A stretch of DNA of 64,000 bases from Butyrivibrio sp. INlla16 (GTDB lineage: Bacteria > Bacillota > Clostridia > Lachnospirales > Lachnospiraceae): positions 1 to 64,000 of the forward strand of contig NZ_FMYB01000010.1 in assembly GCF_900104155.1 (NCBI RefSeq). The letters are read 5' to 3'. Numbering within the stretch: the first letter of the stretch is position 1; each line of letters starts with the position of its first letter. Made by a program: the position numbers and the translations under genes. The notes below the pieces were generated by a model. That model made no database searches, was not told the DNA's origin, and saw only the letters and a list, made by a program, of their open reading frames with translations. Of the stretch, positions 17,605 to 26,322 are shown in pieces.

Positions 17605-18049
17605 TTAATCTCTTTTATTGTCCTGATTCTGTTCACCCATTGCTTTTATACTGATGGATGATGCGTCCACCTGGCTTTCAGCATCCTGTTCATCAGTTAT
17701 AGTGGACAATTTTCCATCGAGCTGAAGCCTCATGATATTTTTCCGGGTACTCTTCGTTAGAAACAATCCAGCTCCACATTGGTCTGGCATCTTCAGCAGT
17801 GCCGGAAAGAGGTGAATCAATTCCTGTGTTTATAAGAGAAGTGGCATCTGTTTCACCTTCTTTGCCGCCTCCAGAAAAAGCACCAAATGAGAGGTTGTAA
17901 TCCCATGGCAACATAGAAAGCCCACCATCGTTCTCATACAGGTAATAATTGTGAAGCATGGTTCCGGTATAACTGTCGTAATTCAGAACAAAGTTATGAG
18001 CCACAAAATAGCTGATTATCTCATCTAGAAAATTCCTAATTATGGGCAT
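17605..18049 (-). pseudogene. CotH kinase-like gene, C-terminal remnant
   Basis: The frame 17693-18049 encodes VAHNFVLNYDSYTGTMLHNY and LYENDGGLSMLPWDYNLSFG, then RPMWSWIVSNEEYPEKYHE. This is the C-terminal half of CotH-type spore coat protein kinases, which in this bacterial group also occur as secreted proteins. Translation then shifts frame: the continuation LDGKLSTITDEQDAESQ to a stop at 17605 is readable in the overlapping frame 17605-17820. The N-terminal half, with the nucleotide-binding residues, is missing. Both truncation and frameshift indicate a dead relic. Confidence 0.75.
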
Positions 18050-18050
18050 G

Positions 18051-18097
18051 AAAAAGGGGCTTCGCTCAGATGATTAATCATCTAAAGCGACAGCCCC
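18051..18097 (-). terminator. Asparaginase terminator, starting inside the coding sequence
   Basis: Minus strand: GGGGCT.TCGCT, AGATGATTAATCATCT and AGCGA.AGCCCC form a near-perfect stem followed by TTTTT. The 5' arm includes the last four asparaginase codons and its TAG stop. Confidence 0.88.
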
Positions 18098-19086
18098 GTT
18101 ATCTCTCCTGCTACATTTATTGAATAATAGTCCCGTATCTCTGACAGGTCGTCTGTCATTCCAAGTATCCACATGAGCTTTGTAAGTGCTGCTTCACCGG
18201 TCATGTCACATGCCTCAAGGGCTCCTATTCCCAGGGCTCTCTTGCCGGTTTCATAAACATCCATCTTAGTCCCTTCATATCTGCACTGTGTCCCCACAAC
18301 GACAGTCATTCCACCTCTTATGATTTTATCAAGAGTTCCGATAAAATCATGCTTTAAAAACGGCATACCACCGATTCCGTATGCCTCTATGTAAAGGCCT
18401 TTATAGCCCTGATCCGCTACCGCTTCAACAAATTCGGTATGTATCCCCGGGAACATTTTTATCATACAGACTTTGTCAGAATAAGAGTTTGCGAGCTTGA
18501 AAATCCCTGTCCTTTCAGGAACGGCTGTCGTATCAATTTTCATACCCAGGGAACTGATAGTCGCAATATTCGGATAGTTAATACTCTCAAAGGCATCAAA
18601 GCTAAGTGAGCGCACCTTGGACGCCCTGCAACCGAGCATGACCTTACGATTAAAAGCAACAAACACTCCCGGTATCTGACTTGCCGCCATATGTATGGCG
18701 CATCTGCAGTTCTCCATTGCATCCGCAACAGGATTTGTAATGGATAACTGTGAGCCGGTTATCACAACCGGGATTCCGATATTTCTAAGCATAAACGAAA
18801 GCATAGATGATGTATAAGCCAGCGTATCGGTACCATGTATAACCACTATCCCGCCATACTGATTTCTGCACTCACTTATTCTCTCTGCGAGCAGTCCCCA
18901 GTCCTCAGGAAAAATATTGGCGCTGTCCAGTGAACAGAAATCCTCTATCTCGATATCCGTGTCTCCGGACACCATACGGAGTTCTTTTTGCATATCATAA
19001 ATGGACAGTCCCGGAATGAGACCATTACCTTTCATCACCGCCGAAAGCGTTCCGCCTGTGTTGATTATAAGTATTTTTCTGCTCAC
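18082..19086 (-). CDS. ansA: L-asparaginase, type I
   Basis: Hydrolyses asparagine to aspartate and ammonia. The 334-residue protein has the first catalytic threonine in NTGGT (T13) and the second motif HGTDT (residues 84-88). No signal peptide is present, so it is a cytoplasmic enzyme, consistent with the type I group. Additional family stretches are ITGSQLS and GVFVAFNRKVMLGCRASK. The start is a GTG at 19086 preceded by GAGGTG. It lies 62 bp downstream of the amino acid ABC ATPase gene and could be read from the same transcript. Some archaeal-type GatD proteins share these motifs, but without a GatE neighbour asparaginase is preferred. Confidence 0.9.
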   Translation of the reverse strand: MSRKILIINTGGTLSAVMKGNGLIPGLSIYDMQKELRMVSGDTDIEIEDFCSLDSANIFPEDWGLLAERISECRNQYGGIVVIHGTDTLAYTSSMLSFMLRNIGIPVVITGSQLSITNPVADAMENCRCAIHMAASQIPGVFVAFNRKVMLGCRASKVRSLSFDAFESINYPNIATISSLGMKIDTTAVPERTGIFKLANSYSDKVCMIKMFPGIHTEFVEAVADQGYKGLYIEAYGIGGMPFLKHDFIGTLDKIIRGGMTVVVGTQCRYEGTKMDVYETGKRALGIGALEACDMTGEAALTKLMWILGMTDDLSEIRDYYSINVAGEITGLSL

Positions 19087-19148
19087 TCAGATCACCTCTA
19101 CTTTGAATAAAAATTCATGGAGACATATGCCAGTCTCTTTCCATAATA

Positions 19149-19892
19149 TCATTCCTCATATTTAAATGTCTTTAAGAATTTTCTTGCCCTCTCTGTCTCC
19201 GGTTCCTCAAAGAACTGCTTCACATCTTTTGTCTCTTCTACAATTTCACCCCGGTCAAAGAAAACAATTCTATCAGCCACCGCTTTGGCAAAGGCCATCT
19301 CATGGGTGACGATTATCATGGTAGAACCTGATTTTGCAAGATCAAGCATGGTCTGCAATACTTCATGAACCATCTCGGGATCAAGAGCTGCTGTTACCTC
19401 ATCGAACAGCAGAACATCCGGATGCATAAGGAGCGCTCTCACAATTGCAACTCTCTGCTTTTGTCCGCCGGAGAGCTGCCTCGGATAATAATCCTTTTTA
19501 TCTGCAAGCCCAACCTTATCAAGAAGTTCAAGTGCTTCTCTTATCACATCATCTTTAATTCTCTTCTGTACCTTAATTGGTGCAAGAATTGCATTTTCAA
19601 GTACTGTCTTGTGCGGAAAAAGATCGTAGGACTGGAACACCATACCTATCTTCTGTCTGATATTTACTATGTCTTTTTTACCCGGCTCAACAGGAAGTCC
19701 GTCAACCGTTACGACTCCTCCCTGAATTTCTTCAAGTCCGTTAAGGCAGCGAAGAAAAGTGCTTTTCCCACAGCCGGAGGGTCCTATTATAACCACAACC
19801 TCTCCTTTTTTTACGGAAAGATTGATATCCTTTAGGACTACGTTTCCTCCGAATTCCTTATGTAAATTTTTTACTTTAACGAGCTCGCTCAT
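19149..19892 (-). CDS. Polar amino acid ABC transporter ATPase
   Basis: A 247-residue GlnQ/TcyC-type ATPase. Walker A is GPSGCGKST, signature LSGGQKQR, Walker B VLLFDEVTAALDP, with D-loop and VTHEM switch. The start at 19892 follows GGTGGG; an upstream methionine (19913) would lie inside the preceding permease gene and lacks a site. The last permease stop codon overlaps or touches this start, indicating tight coupling. It energises the two permeases and binding protein encoded just upstream. Confidence 0.92.
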   Translation of the reverse strand: MSELVKVKNLHKEFGGNVVLKDINLSVKKGEVVVIIGPSGCGKSTFLRCLNGLEEIQGGVVTVDGLPVEPGKKDIVNIRQKIGMVFQSYDLFPHKTVLENAILAPIKVQKRIKDDVIREALELLDKVGLADKKDYYPRQLSGGQKQRVAIVRALLMHPDVLLFDEVTAALDPEMVHEVLQTMLDLAKSGSTMIIVTHEMAFAKAVADRIVFFDRGEIVEETKDVKQFFEEPETERARKFLKTFKYEE

Positions 19893-19893
19893 C

Positions 19894-20568
19894 TTACGCC
19901 CACCTTTTCTCAAGTTTTACCGCTAATCTGCTTATTGGCCAGCAGACAATAAAATATAAGAAGAATACAACCGCAAACACTCCGAATGCTGCATTCGGCG
20001 ATGCTTTTCTGTTTGCCTCAATAATCTGTTGGGCAACCTTTAACACTTCAACAATTCCAATCATCATTACGAGGGATGTTGTCTTAACCATTCTCGTAAC
20101 CAGATTTATTGAAAGTGGCAGAAGCCTTCTAATAGTCTGCGGAAATATAATCAGAAAATGCACCTTGAATTTATCCATTCCCAAAGCATACGCGGAATCA
20201 TATTGGATTTTCGGGATACTTTGAATGGATCCTCTTACCAGATCTCCCATCTCCGCGGTTCCCCAGAATACAAAAACTATTATGGCTGAAAGCTCTGCGG
20301 AGATATTCATTCCAAACACTCTGGTAGTTCCAAAATATACAATGAACAGCAAAACCATCTGCGGCATTATTCTGACTATCTCAAGATATACCCTGAAAAT
20401 AAAACGTATCAATTTGCTCTTAGAGGTCATAAGCACACCTGCGATAAGGCCGAGTACAATACTTATCGCAACCGATATCAGGCTTATCTCTACCGATACC
20501 CAGAGTCCTTTTAAGAGCCTAATCATATTGGTGCCTTTAAAAAGCACATCAATCCCCAAACTCTGCAT
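19894..20568 (-). CDS. Polar amino acid ABC transporter permease 1
   Basis: HisM/GlnP-type permease of 224 residues with about five membrane segments. The coupling loop is SAYALGMDKFKVHFLIIFPQTIRR, and EIVRIMPQMVLLFIVYFG is the family's N-terminal motif. It overlaps the end of the other permease gene by 20 bp. Two different permeases imply a heterodimeric channel. Confidence 0.92.
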   Translation of the reverse strand: MQSLGIDVLFKGTNMIRLLKGLWVSVEISLISVAISIVLGLIAGVLMTSKSKLIRFIFRVYLEIVRIMPQMVLLFIVYFGTTRVFGMNISAELSAIIVFVFWGTAEMGDLVRGSIQSIPKIQYDSAYALGMDKFKVHFLIIFPQTIRRLLPLSINLVTRMVKTTSLVMMIGIVEVLKVAQQIIEANRKASPNAAFGVFAVVFFLYFIVCWPISRLAVKLEKRWA

Positions 20569-21226
20569 AGCGCACTCTCCTCTCTATGATTGATCCAAGG
20601 ATTGATACGGGAAGCAGCATCACCAGATAATAGATAACAAGTAAAAACAGACATTCAATTGTCTTTGCATACATTCCTATCAGATCCTTTGCAGTGAACA
20701 TTAAATCCATAAGGCTTATGGTCGAAAAAACTGATGTCTCCTTCAGGAGGAAAATCACATTTGCCATTATTCCGGGCATGCTGACCGAAAAAGCCTGAGG
20801 AAGAATTATGTTCATGAAAACCTGCCCCTCTGTCATACCGAGAGAAAGCGCACTCTCACTCTGAACCTTTGCTATAGACTCAAGACCGCTTCGCATCGTC
20901 TCTATCATGTAAGCCCCGCCAATAAGTCCAAGTCCCATAACGCCACAAAGCTCCGCTGATATCCTGATTCCCAGCTTCGGAAGTGCAAAATAGATAAAGA
21001 AAAGCTGAACCAGTAGCGGAGTGTTTCTGAATAGTTCTATGTAGATTGATAAAATTTTCCTTATGACGGGAATCCTGAAATAGATTGCGGCTGCTCCCGA
21101 CAGCCCTATTACAAAGGCTGTCAGGATGCCAAGCAAACCTATTTTAACAGTCAGGAGAAGTGCTTCGTTATATAGAGGTATATATGATTTAAGCACATTC
21201 AAATCCATATTACTGAACCTTACCAC
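20549..21226 (-). CDS. Polar amino acid ABC transporter permease 2
   Basis: HisQ/GlnP-type permease of 225 residues. It carries ELFRNTPLLVQLFFIYFALP and the coupling loop SALSLGMTEGQVFMNIILPQAF. Membrane segments are clear at the N-terminus (about 20-45), 60-85 and in the C-terminal half. It overlaps the binding protein gene end by 17 bp upstream and the next permease gene downstream, so the four genes form one operon. Confidence 0.92.
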   Translation of the reverse strand: MVRFSNMDLNVLKSYIPLYNEALLLTVKIGLLGILTAFVIGLSGAAAIYFRIPVIRKILSIYIELFRNTPLLVQLFFIYFALPKLGIRISAELCGVMGLGLIGGAYMIETMRSGLESIAKVQSESALSLGMTEGQVFMNIILPQAFSVSMPGIMANVIFLLKETSVFSTISLMDLMFTAKDLIGMYAKTIECLFLLVIYYLVMLLPVSILGSIIERRVRYAEFGD

Positions 21227-22121
21227 CCTCTACTACAAGAGTGTTTTCATAATCTGCACCATAAGTATCAAGAAGTGTTTCCTCATAATCCTTATGGAAG
21301 AAGTTGTCCTCTCCTATGGTCTCGATTTCCTCGTTGAGCCATGTAAGAAGTGTATCATTACCCTTTGTTACAGCAGGTGCAATTGTATCTGCATCACCAA
21401 GTGAAGGAATGCCTACAGTGTAGCCCTCGTTCTCAAGAGAAAATGCAATGACCTCTGTGTTATCGTTAGCCCAAGCAACACCGTTGCCGTTTTCAAAGGC
21501 TGTCTTAGCCTCTGCGTATGCATCATACTTCTGAAGCTTAATGTCAGGATAGTTCTTCTCAAGATAGGTCTCAGCTGTTGTACCTGAAATTACAATGATC
21601 TGGTCATCAGCACCTACCGCATCAAGGCTCTCAACAACGCTGTCTGAAGGTGATACAACACCAAGAGCAACATTCATATAAGGAAGTGCAAAGTCAACCT
21701 CCTGTGCTCGCTCCTCAGTTACAGTGAAGTTAGCAAGGATGATATCAACCTTACCTGTCTGAAGATACTCAATTCTGTTTGCAGCTTCCGTTGAAACATA
21801 ATTGATTTTTACGCCGAGGTCCTCACCGATCTTCTCTGCAAAATAAACATCGTATCCTGCATACTCTCCGTTTTCATCAACATATCCGAAAGGACTCTTA
21901 TCTGAAAATACACCGATGTTGATTGTTCCGCTCTCCTTGATCTCATCAAGGGTTCTGTAAACCGTGTCTGTCTCGGCAGCATCTCCTTCTTCAATATTTG
22001 CTGCTGTGGAATTCAGGTCTGCAGTTTCTGTTTTAGCTGAGCCGCAGCCTGCAAGAGTGGCTCCAAAAAGTGCAGTGGCTGTAAGTAGTGTTCCGATTTT
22101 TGTCAGATAGTTCTTTTTCAT
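21210..22121 (-). CDS. Amino acid ABC transporter substrate-binding lipoprotein
   Basis: A 303-residue type 3 solute-binding protein. Signal peptide MKKNYLTKIGTLLTATALFG with lipobox LAGC (C26). The ligand domain has GVFSDKSPFGYVDENGEYAGYD, NRIEYLQTGKVDIILANFT and TEERAQEVDFALPY. The start at 22121 follows AAAAAGGAG; the longer frame to 22352 runs through a dispersed repeat and into metY and is rejected. It is the first gene of the four-gene transporter operon. Position directly downstream of metY suggests cystine, cysteine or methionine as ligand, but polar amino acids such as glutamine or aspartate are also bound by this family. Confidence 0.88.
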   Translation of the reverse strand: MKKNYLTKIGTLLTATALFGATLAGCGSAKTETADLNSTAANIEEGDAAETDTVYRTLDEIKESGTINIGVFSDKSPFGYVDENGEYAGYDVYFAEKIGEDLGVKINYVSTEAANRIEYLQTGKVDIILANFTVTEERAQEVDFALPYMNVALGVVSPSDSVVESLDAVGADDQIIVISGTTAETYLEKNYPDIKLQKYDAYAEAKTAFENGNGVAWANDNTEVIAFSLENEGYTVGIPSLGDADTIAPAVTKGNDTLLTWLNEEIETIGEDNFFHKDYEETLLDTYGADYENTLVVEGGKVQ

Positions 22122-22148
22122 AATAATTATTCTCCTTTTTATGTTTTT

Positions 22149-22193
22149 ACCCTCATCCGGCGCTTCGCGCCACCTTCCCCCGGAGGGGGAAGA
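22149..22193. repeat. Dispersed two-hairpin repeat, copy B
   Basis: Same layout as copy A: CCTCATCC, stem GGCGC-TTCG-GCGCC (the loop-closing bases differ from copies A and C but remain paired), then CCTTCCCCC, a 3-base spacer and GGGGGAAG. It fills the gap between the metY stop codon and the ABC binding-protein gene. Confidence 0.85.
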
Positions 22194-22194
22194 C

Positions 22195-23478
22195 TTATTT
22201 TGCTGCGGCAAAGCCCTTCTCAAGGTCCGCGATAATATCATCAATGTGCTCAGTACCGATTGAAAGTCTGATGGTGCTCTGTGTGATTCCCTGATCTGCA
22301 AGCTCATCATCATTAAGCTGTGAGTGAGTTGTTGTAGCAGGATGAATAACAAGGCTCTTTACATCTGCAACGTTTGCAAGAAGTGAAAAGATTTCAAGGT
22401 TATCGATAAATTTCCATGCAGCCTCTTTTCCGCCCTTGATCTCAAATGTGAAGATTGAAGCTCCGCCATTCGGGAAGTACTTCTCATAGAGAGCATGATC
22501 CGGGTGATCTGCAAGTGAAGGATGATTAACCTTTTCTACCTGAGGGTGCTTTGAAAGGAATTCAACTACCTTCTTTGTATTCTCTGCATGTCTGTCAAGA
22601 CGAAGGGAAAGTGTCTCAGTTCCCTGAAGAAGAAGGAATGCATTGAAGGGTGAAATTGTTGCTCCTGTATCTCTAAGAAGGATTGCTCTTATATAAGTAA
22701 CAAATGCAGCAGGTCCTACAGCGTCATAGAAGGATACACCATGGTAGCTGGGGTTGGGAGCTGCGATCTGAGGATAGTTGCCGCTCTTCTTCCAATCAAA
22801 TTTTCCTGACTCAACGATGATTCCACCAAGTGTTGTTCCGTGTCCGCCGATGAACTTTGTTGCTGAATGAACAACGATGTCAGCGCCGTGCTCGATGGGT
22901 CTGATGAGATAAGGTGTTCCGAAGGTGTTGTCGATTACCAGCGGAAGTCCGTGCTTATGAGCGATTTCTGCGATTGCATCGATGTCCGGGATATCACTGT
23001 TGGGATTTCCAAGAGTCTCGAGATAGATTGCTCTTGTGTTTTCCTTGATTGCTCCCTCAACCTCTTCAAGGTTATGGGCATCTACAAATGTAGTTGTTAT
23101 GCCATACTGAGGAAGTGTGTGTGCCAGAAGATTGTAGCTTCCGCCGTAGATGGTCTTCTGTGCGACGATGTGTCCGCCGTTTGCTGCAAGTGCTTCGATA
23201 GTATATGTGATAGCTGCTGCACCGGATGCAACTGCAAGTGCTGCGCTTCCGCCTTCAAGTGCTGCTATTCTCTTTTCGAAAACATCCTGGGTTGAATTTG
23301 TGAGTCTTCCGTAGATATTACCTGCATCGGCAAGACCGAATCTGTCAGCTGCGTGCTGTGAATTTCTGAATACATAAGATGTGGTCTGATAAATCGGAAC
23401 CGCTCTTGAATCTGTTGCCGGATCCGGCTGCTCCTGACCTACATGTAACTGAAGTGTTTCAAATCTGTAATTGCTCAT
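22195..23478 (-). CDS. metY: O-acetylhomoserine sulfhydrylase
   Basis: PLP enzyme making homocysteine from O-acetylhomoserine and sulfide, the direct sulfhydrylation route to methionine. At 427 residues it has the size of MetY rather than the ~380 of cystathionine synthases. It starts YRFETLQLHVGQEQPDPATDSRAVPIYQTTSY-like (a MetY hallmark) and the PLP lysine is K208 in VVHSATKFIGGHG. A long insertion with KSGNYPQIAAPNPSYHG is also characteristic. A good promoter lies upstream, and an rrf2 regulator gene is divergent from it. A dispersed repeat separates it from the ABC transporter downstream. Confidence 0.94.
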   Translation of the reverse strand: MSNYRFETLQLHVGQEQPDPATDSRAVPIYQTTSYVFRNSQHAADRFGLADAGNIYGRLTNSTQDVFEKRIAALEGGSAALAVASGAAAITYTIEALAANGGHIVAQKTIYGGSYNLLAHTLPQYGITTTFVDAHNLEEVEGAIKENTRAIYLETLGNPNSDIPDIDAIAEIAHKHGLPLVIDNTFGTPYLIRPIEHGADIVVHSATKFIGGHGTTLGGIIVESGKFDWKKSGNYPQIAAPNPSYHGVSFYDAVGPAAFVTYIRAILLRDTGATISPFNAFLLLQGTETLSLRLDRHAENTKKVVEFLSKHPQVEKVNHPSLADHPDHALYEKYFPNGGASIFTFEIKGGKEAAWKFIDNLEIFSLLANVADVKSLVIHPATTTHSQLNDDELADQGITQSTIRLSIGTEHIDDIIADLEKGFAAAK

Positions 23479-23565
23479 ACCGTTTCTCCTCCTGATCTTC
23501 CTTTTTTATTTTGGTTTGCTTGCCTTTTTGTTTTTTGGCTTTTTTGTTTGCTTTTGTTGAAATTG

Positions 23566-23595
23566 ATGATACAATCTATTTACCTACTGTGTCAA
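23566..23595 (-). promoter_or_regulatory. metY promoter
   Basis: On the minus strand TTGACA (23590-23595) and TATCAT (23566-23571) are 18 bp apart, about 90 bp before metY. The spacer contains GTAGGTAAATAG. This is a good sigma-A type match in the space shared with the divergent rrf2 gene, so the regulator could act here. Confidence 0.65.
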
Positions 23596-23728
23596 TATGT
23601 TTTACGATAAGGTTTTGTTTTCACCTGCTATAAGCAGACCTTAATCCACAAAACCATGAAGCTGTTATATTCTACTTTATATGTGAATAAAGTTTTGGAA
23701 TCGTAAATATGCTAAAAGGAGGAGATTT

Positions 23729-24124
23729 ATGTTTTCAACTAAAGGCCGCTATGCTCTTAGAGTCATGATAGATCTGGCACAGCAGAACAGTTCAGATTAT
23801 ATCCCTCTTAAAGACATAGCCGAGAGACAGGATATTTCCAAGAAGTATCTTGAGATAATTGCCAAGGAAATGGTAAAGGGTGGTCTCATTAAAGGCGCCA
23901 GTGGAAAGCACGGCGGATATAAACTACTAAGAGAACCAGATGATTATTCTATAGGAGAAATCATTGAACTTATGGAGGGAACCTTCTCTCCTGTTGTCTG
24001 TTTAGAGGACAATGCCGAGGAATGCCCCAGAAAAGAAAAGTGTAAAACCCTTTCCATGTGGTCTGACTTTTATAAGATGGAAAAGAATTTCTTTTATGAA
24101 AAAAAGCTAAGCGACCTGCTATGA
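23729..24124 (+). CDS. Rrf2 family transcriptional regulator (CymR/IscR-like), copy 2
   Basis: A 131-residue paralogue of the regulator at 14122, with the same opening MFSTKGRYALRVMIDLAQ, the same recognition segment SKKYLEIIAKEM and wing GASGKHGGYKLL. Cysteines C91, C99 and C105 are again conserved (VVCLEDNAEECPRKEKC). The start ATG follows AAAGGAGGAG. It is transcribed divergently from metY across a 250-bp gap, the classic place for a regulator of that gene. The two regulators differ in the recognition helix (RIGVSKKY against RQDISKKY), so they may read different operators. Ligand or cluster is unproven. Confidence 0.9.
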   Translation: MFSTKGRYALRVMIDLAQQNSSDYIPLKDIAERQDISKKYLEIIAKEMVKGGLIKGASGKHGGYKLLREPDDYSIGEIIELMEGTFSPVVCLEDNAEECPRKEKCKTLSMWSDFYKMEKNFFYEKKLSDLL

Positions 24125-24144
24125 CAGGCCGCTTAGTTTTTTTG
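24107..24144 (+). terminator. Terminator of the second rrf2 gene
   Basis: CTAAGCG pairs with CGCTTAG, with an inner CCTG/CAGG, followed by TTTTTTT. The 5' arm overlaps the end of the coding sequence and the stop codon lies in the loop region. Confidence 0.88.
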
Positions 24145-24149
24145 GCTAT

Positions 24150-26285
24150 TTATTTAACCTTAATGCTCTTTGCTTTACTCCATTTTGAGTATATCTTTTC
24201 ACCGCCGGACTTCTTAAATGATCGGATTCTTACATAGTATGTTTTCTTAGGCTCAAGCTTCTTGATTGTCTTCGAAGTAGTCTTGATTTTATTGATAGTT
24301 ACTTTCTTGGAATCCTCATTAAATTTCTTATTTGTACTGTACTGGATTTCGTAGCCTTTTATGCCTTTTTCATCGTTCTTTTTCCAGGTAATCGTGATGG
24401 ATTTCTTTCCGGCTTTCAGCTTTGAAAGGGATGTCTTTTTCAGCTTTTTATCAACGTTGTCTGTTTTTTCCAATACTACCGGTGGTGTTGTATTTTCACT
24501 CTGTACCTGGTCTACTGCCGGAGAGGTCGTATTCTGCTGATTCTGATCAGGTGTACTTGCGCTCTGTTCCTGACCATTATTGCCAGCTTCATTTTGGTCG
24601 GCATCCTTTTCGGCTGCTACAGGAGGACTTGTAATCTTTACTTCAATTGACGGGAATTCCTTCAAGTTTTTGTTTGTTGTATACAGGCTCCCGTTTGTAT
24701 ATGTACTGTATCTGTGCTCATCTATGAGATATTCAAGATAAACTGTCCCATCGGAAACTGCCTTTAAGGTTACCGCTCCGGTTCTATCGTTCTTTGTAAG
24801 GGTTGCCACAGATTCATCGGTCAACTCTTTATGGTTTTTATCTGTAAGTATCCACTTACCAAATGATTTATCAAAGCCGTAGTAAGGTCCCTTCAACCGT
24901 TGTTCATTCTCTGCAAGCCCTTCAAGCTCGATCAGATCAACCCTGTAGGTATCACCGGTTTTCATTTCCAGTTCATTAAGTGCCTTATTCTCCAGCCGCA
25001 CATATTTAAGCGGATAAAGTGGAGCTATGCCCTTAAGCTCACCGCTTGTAGTCTTAAGCGTCGCGATGAAGGTAGCCGGCGTTGAGGCCATAGGAACCTC
25101 CGTCGCTGTTTCTTCATATAAATTATTCATGCTAAGGATCGTTTCAGGCATATTATTCCAATGGATTCCATCCGGGTCAACATTGTTATTTTTATTTATA
25201 ACAGCCCGGTTGTAAAGGTCTTTTCGCGCATCGCCATTATCCTTGCCAAAATCCGCCCTCACATATGACTGCGCATCCAATAAATTCTGCCCATTTTTCT
25301 TATACCCGGCACGGTACTGAAGTACTCGTACCCTGTAAGTAAGAGCAACCGGGCAGTTATATGTCGTCTCCACCTGCTGGGTTCCATAAACCTGCTTAAG
25401 CATTCCACCTGTAAATGGCGGAAGCCCGGCAGAAATTGTATTGTCAGTGTGAAAGGTTTTTGAAGTATCTTGACCTTCAGTCAATGATTTATGGAAAACC
25501 TGAGAGGCGCCGACACTCACTTCTACGGATCCCTTAAACGCACCTGTAAATCCATATTCAGCGCCTACAGTTAAAGTTTCACTAATCGAATACTCCTTGC
25601 TTCCTGTCACCTCGGTCCTTATAGTTACAACTGAGTCTTTGCCTATTGTCTGTGAGGCATCAAGAGTCCTGTCTGCCGCTCTGTTTATCAGCTGTGAGTT
25701 TAATTCCCCACCTTCACTTGTTACATCACTAACCGTAGTCTCAACAAAATTACCCTTGGCAGGGTCAGCATCCGGAAGGATAGGCGTCACCTTGAAGTCG
25801 CTGAAAAGAACCGCAACAACAAAATACGCTTTACCATCAGCTTCCCATCCCATACCTCCTCGGTAAAATACCGGACCGCTGTTTAAGCTTTCACTATCCT
25901 TGAACAAGCCGCATAGACCAATGACAGATTCTGAATAGTTCAGACAGCTAAGCAGATCCTTCTCCATTTGTTGAAGCGATCCTGCCTCCTTGAAAGGAAT
26001 CTCTATACAACGGTCATTGTGAATGTTCGGTTCATCTGTCAAAATATAACCATCTCCACCCATATAAGCTATAGCATCAACAAACGGATTGCGGTCCCCG
26101 TCCTTGTGACCATTCTTCTGCCTTAATATCGCCCCGGCAATCTTGGTCCATTTCTGTTTGGGACTGGGAAGCCATCCATCTCTGCGCGAAGTAAGCATAT
26201 CCCGGTAAAAATCCACCTGGCTCTTTGAGAACTGATTGGTATCAACCTTATAGTAAGTCACTCCTCCAATTATATAGTCCCCCAC
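24150..26285 (-). CDS. Aerolysin-like (ETX/MTX2-type) pore-forming protein with C-terminal Fn3-like domain
   Basis: A 711-residue protein with three visible parts. Residues 1-175 are unrecognised, with FVDAIAYMGGDGYILTDEP and GMGWEADGKAYFVVAVLFSD. Residues about 180-330 show alternating polar/hydrophobic strands rich in Ser and Thr (VVTIRTEVTGSKEYSISETL, GSVEVSVGASQVFHKSLTEG, ISAGLPPFTGG, then TTYNCPVALTYRVRVLQY), the pattern of aerolysin-fold beta-pore toxins, including the PP turn. Residues about 615-711 are a lysine-rich Fn3-like domain (ITITWKKNDEKGIKGYEIQY, KTYYVRIRSFKK) after an Asn/Gln/Pro-rich linker. No N-terminal signal peptide exists. Translation begins with GTG at 26285; no Shine-Dalgarno precedes it, while a TATAAT lies only 10 bases upstream. 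The fold call is mine from pattern, not from a search. Confidence 0.6.
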   Translation of the reverse strand: MGDYIIGGVTYYKVDTNQFSKSQVDFYRDMLTSRRDGWLPSPKQKWTKIAGAILRQKNGHKDGDRNPFVDAIAYMGGDGYILTDEPNIHNDRCIEIPFKEAGSLQQMEKDLLSCLNYSESVIGLCGLFKDSESLNSGPVFYRGGMGWEADGKAYFVVAVLFSDFKVTPILPDADPAKGNFVETTVSDVTSEGGELNSQLINRAADRTLDASQTIGKDSVVTIRTEVTGSKEYSISETLTVGAEYGFTGAFKGSVEVSVGASQVFHKSLTEGQDTSKTFHTDNTISAGLPPFTGGMLKQVYGTQQVETTYNCPVALTYRVRVLQYRAGYKKNGQNLLDAQSYVRADFGKDNGDARKDLYNRAVINKNNNVDPDGIHWNNMPETILSMNNLYEETATEVPMASTPATFIATLKTTSGELKGIAPLYPLKYVRLENKALNELEMKTGDTYRVDLIELEGLAENEQRLKGPYYGFDKSFGKWILTDKNHKELTDESVATLTKNDRTGAVTLKAVSDGTVYLEYLIDEHRYSTYTNGSLYTTNKNLKEFPSIEVKITSPPVAAEKDADQNEAGNNGQEQSASTPDQNQQNTTSPAVDQVQSENTTPPVVLEKTDNVDKKLKKTSLSKLKAGKKSITITWKKNDEKGIKGYEIQYSTNKKFNEDSKKVTINKIKTTSKTIKKLEPKKTYYVRIRSFKKSGGEKIYSKWSKAKSIKVK

Positions 26286-26294
26286 AAAAATAGA

Positions 26295-26322
26295 ATTATA
26301 CAGTAATTACAAAAAAAGTCAT
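26295..26322 (-). promoter_or_regulatory. Promoter of the aerolysin-like gene, possibly leaderless
   Basis: Minus strand: ATGACT (26317-26322) as a weak -35 and a perfect TATAAT (26295-26300) as -10, 16 bp apart. A start site 6 to 9 bases downstream would fall at or next to the GTG initiation codon (26283-26285), giving an mRNA with almost no 5' leader. The -35 overlaps the terminator hairpin of the upstream gene. Confidence 0.5.

Noticed and set aside
21210..22352. Extended frame of the ABC binding protein
   Set aside because: The extra 77 codons run through the repeat and into metY; signal peptide and Shine-Dalgarno fix the start at 22121.
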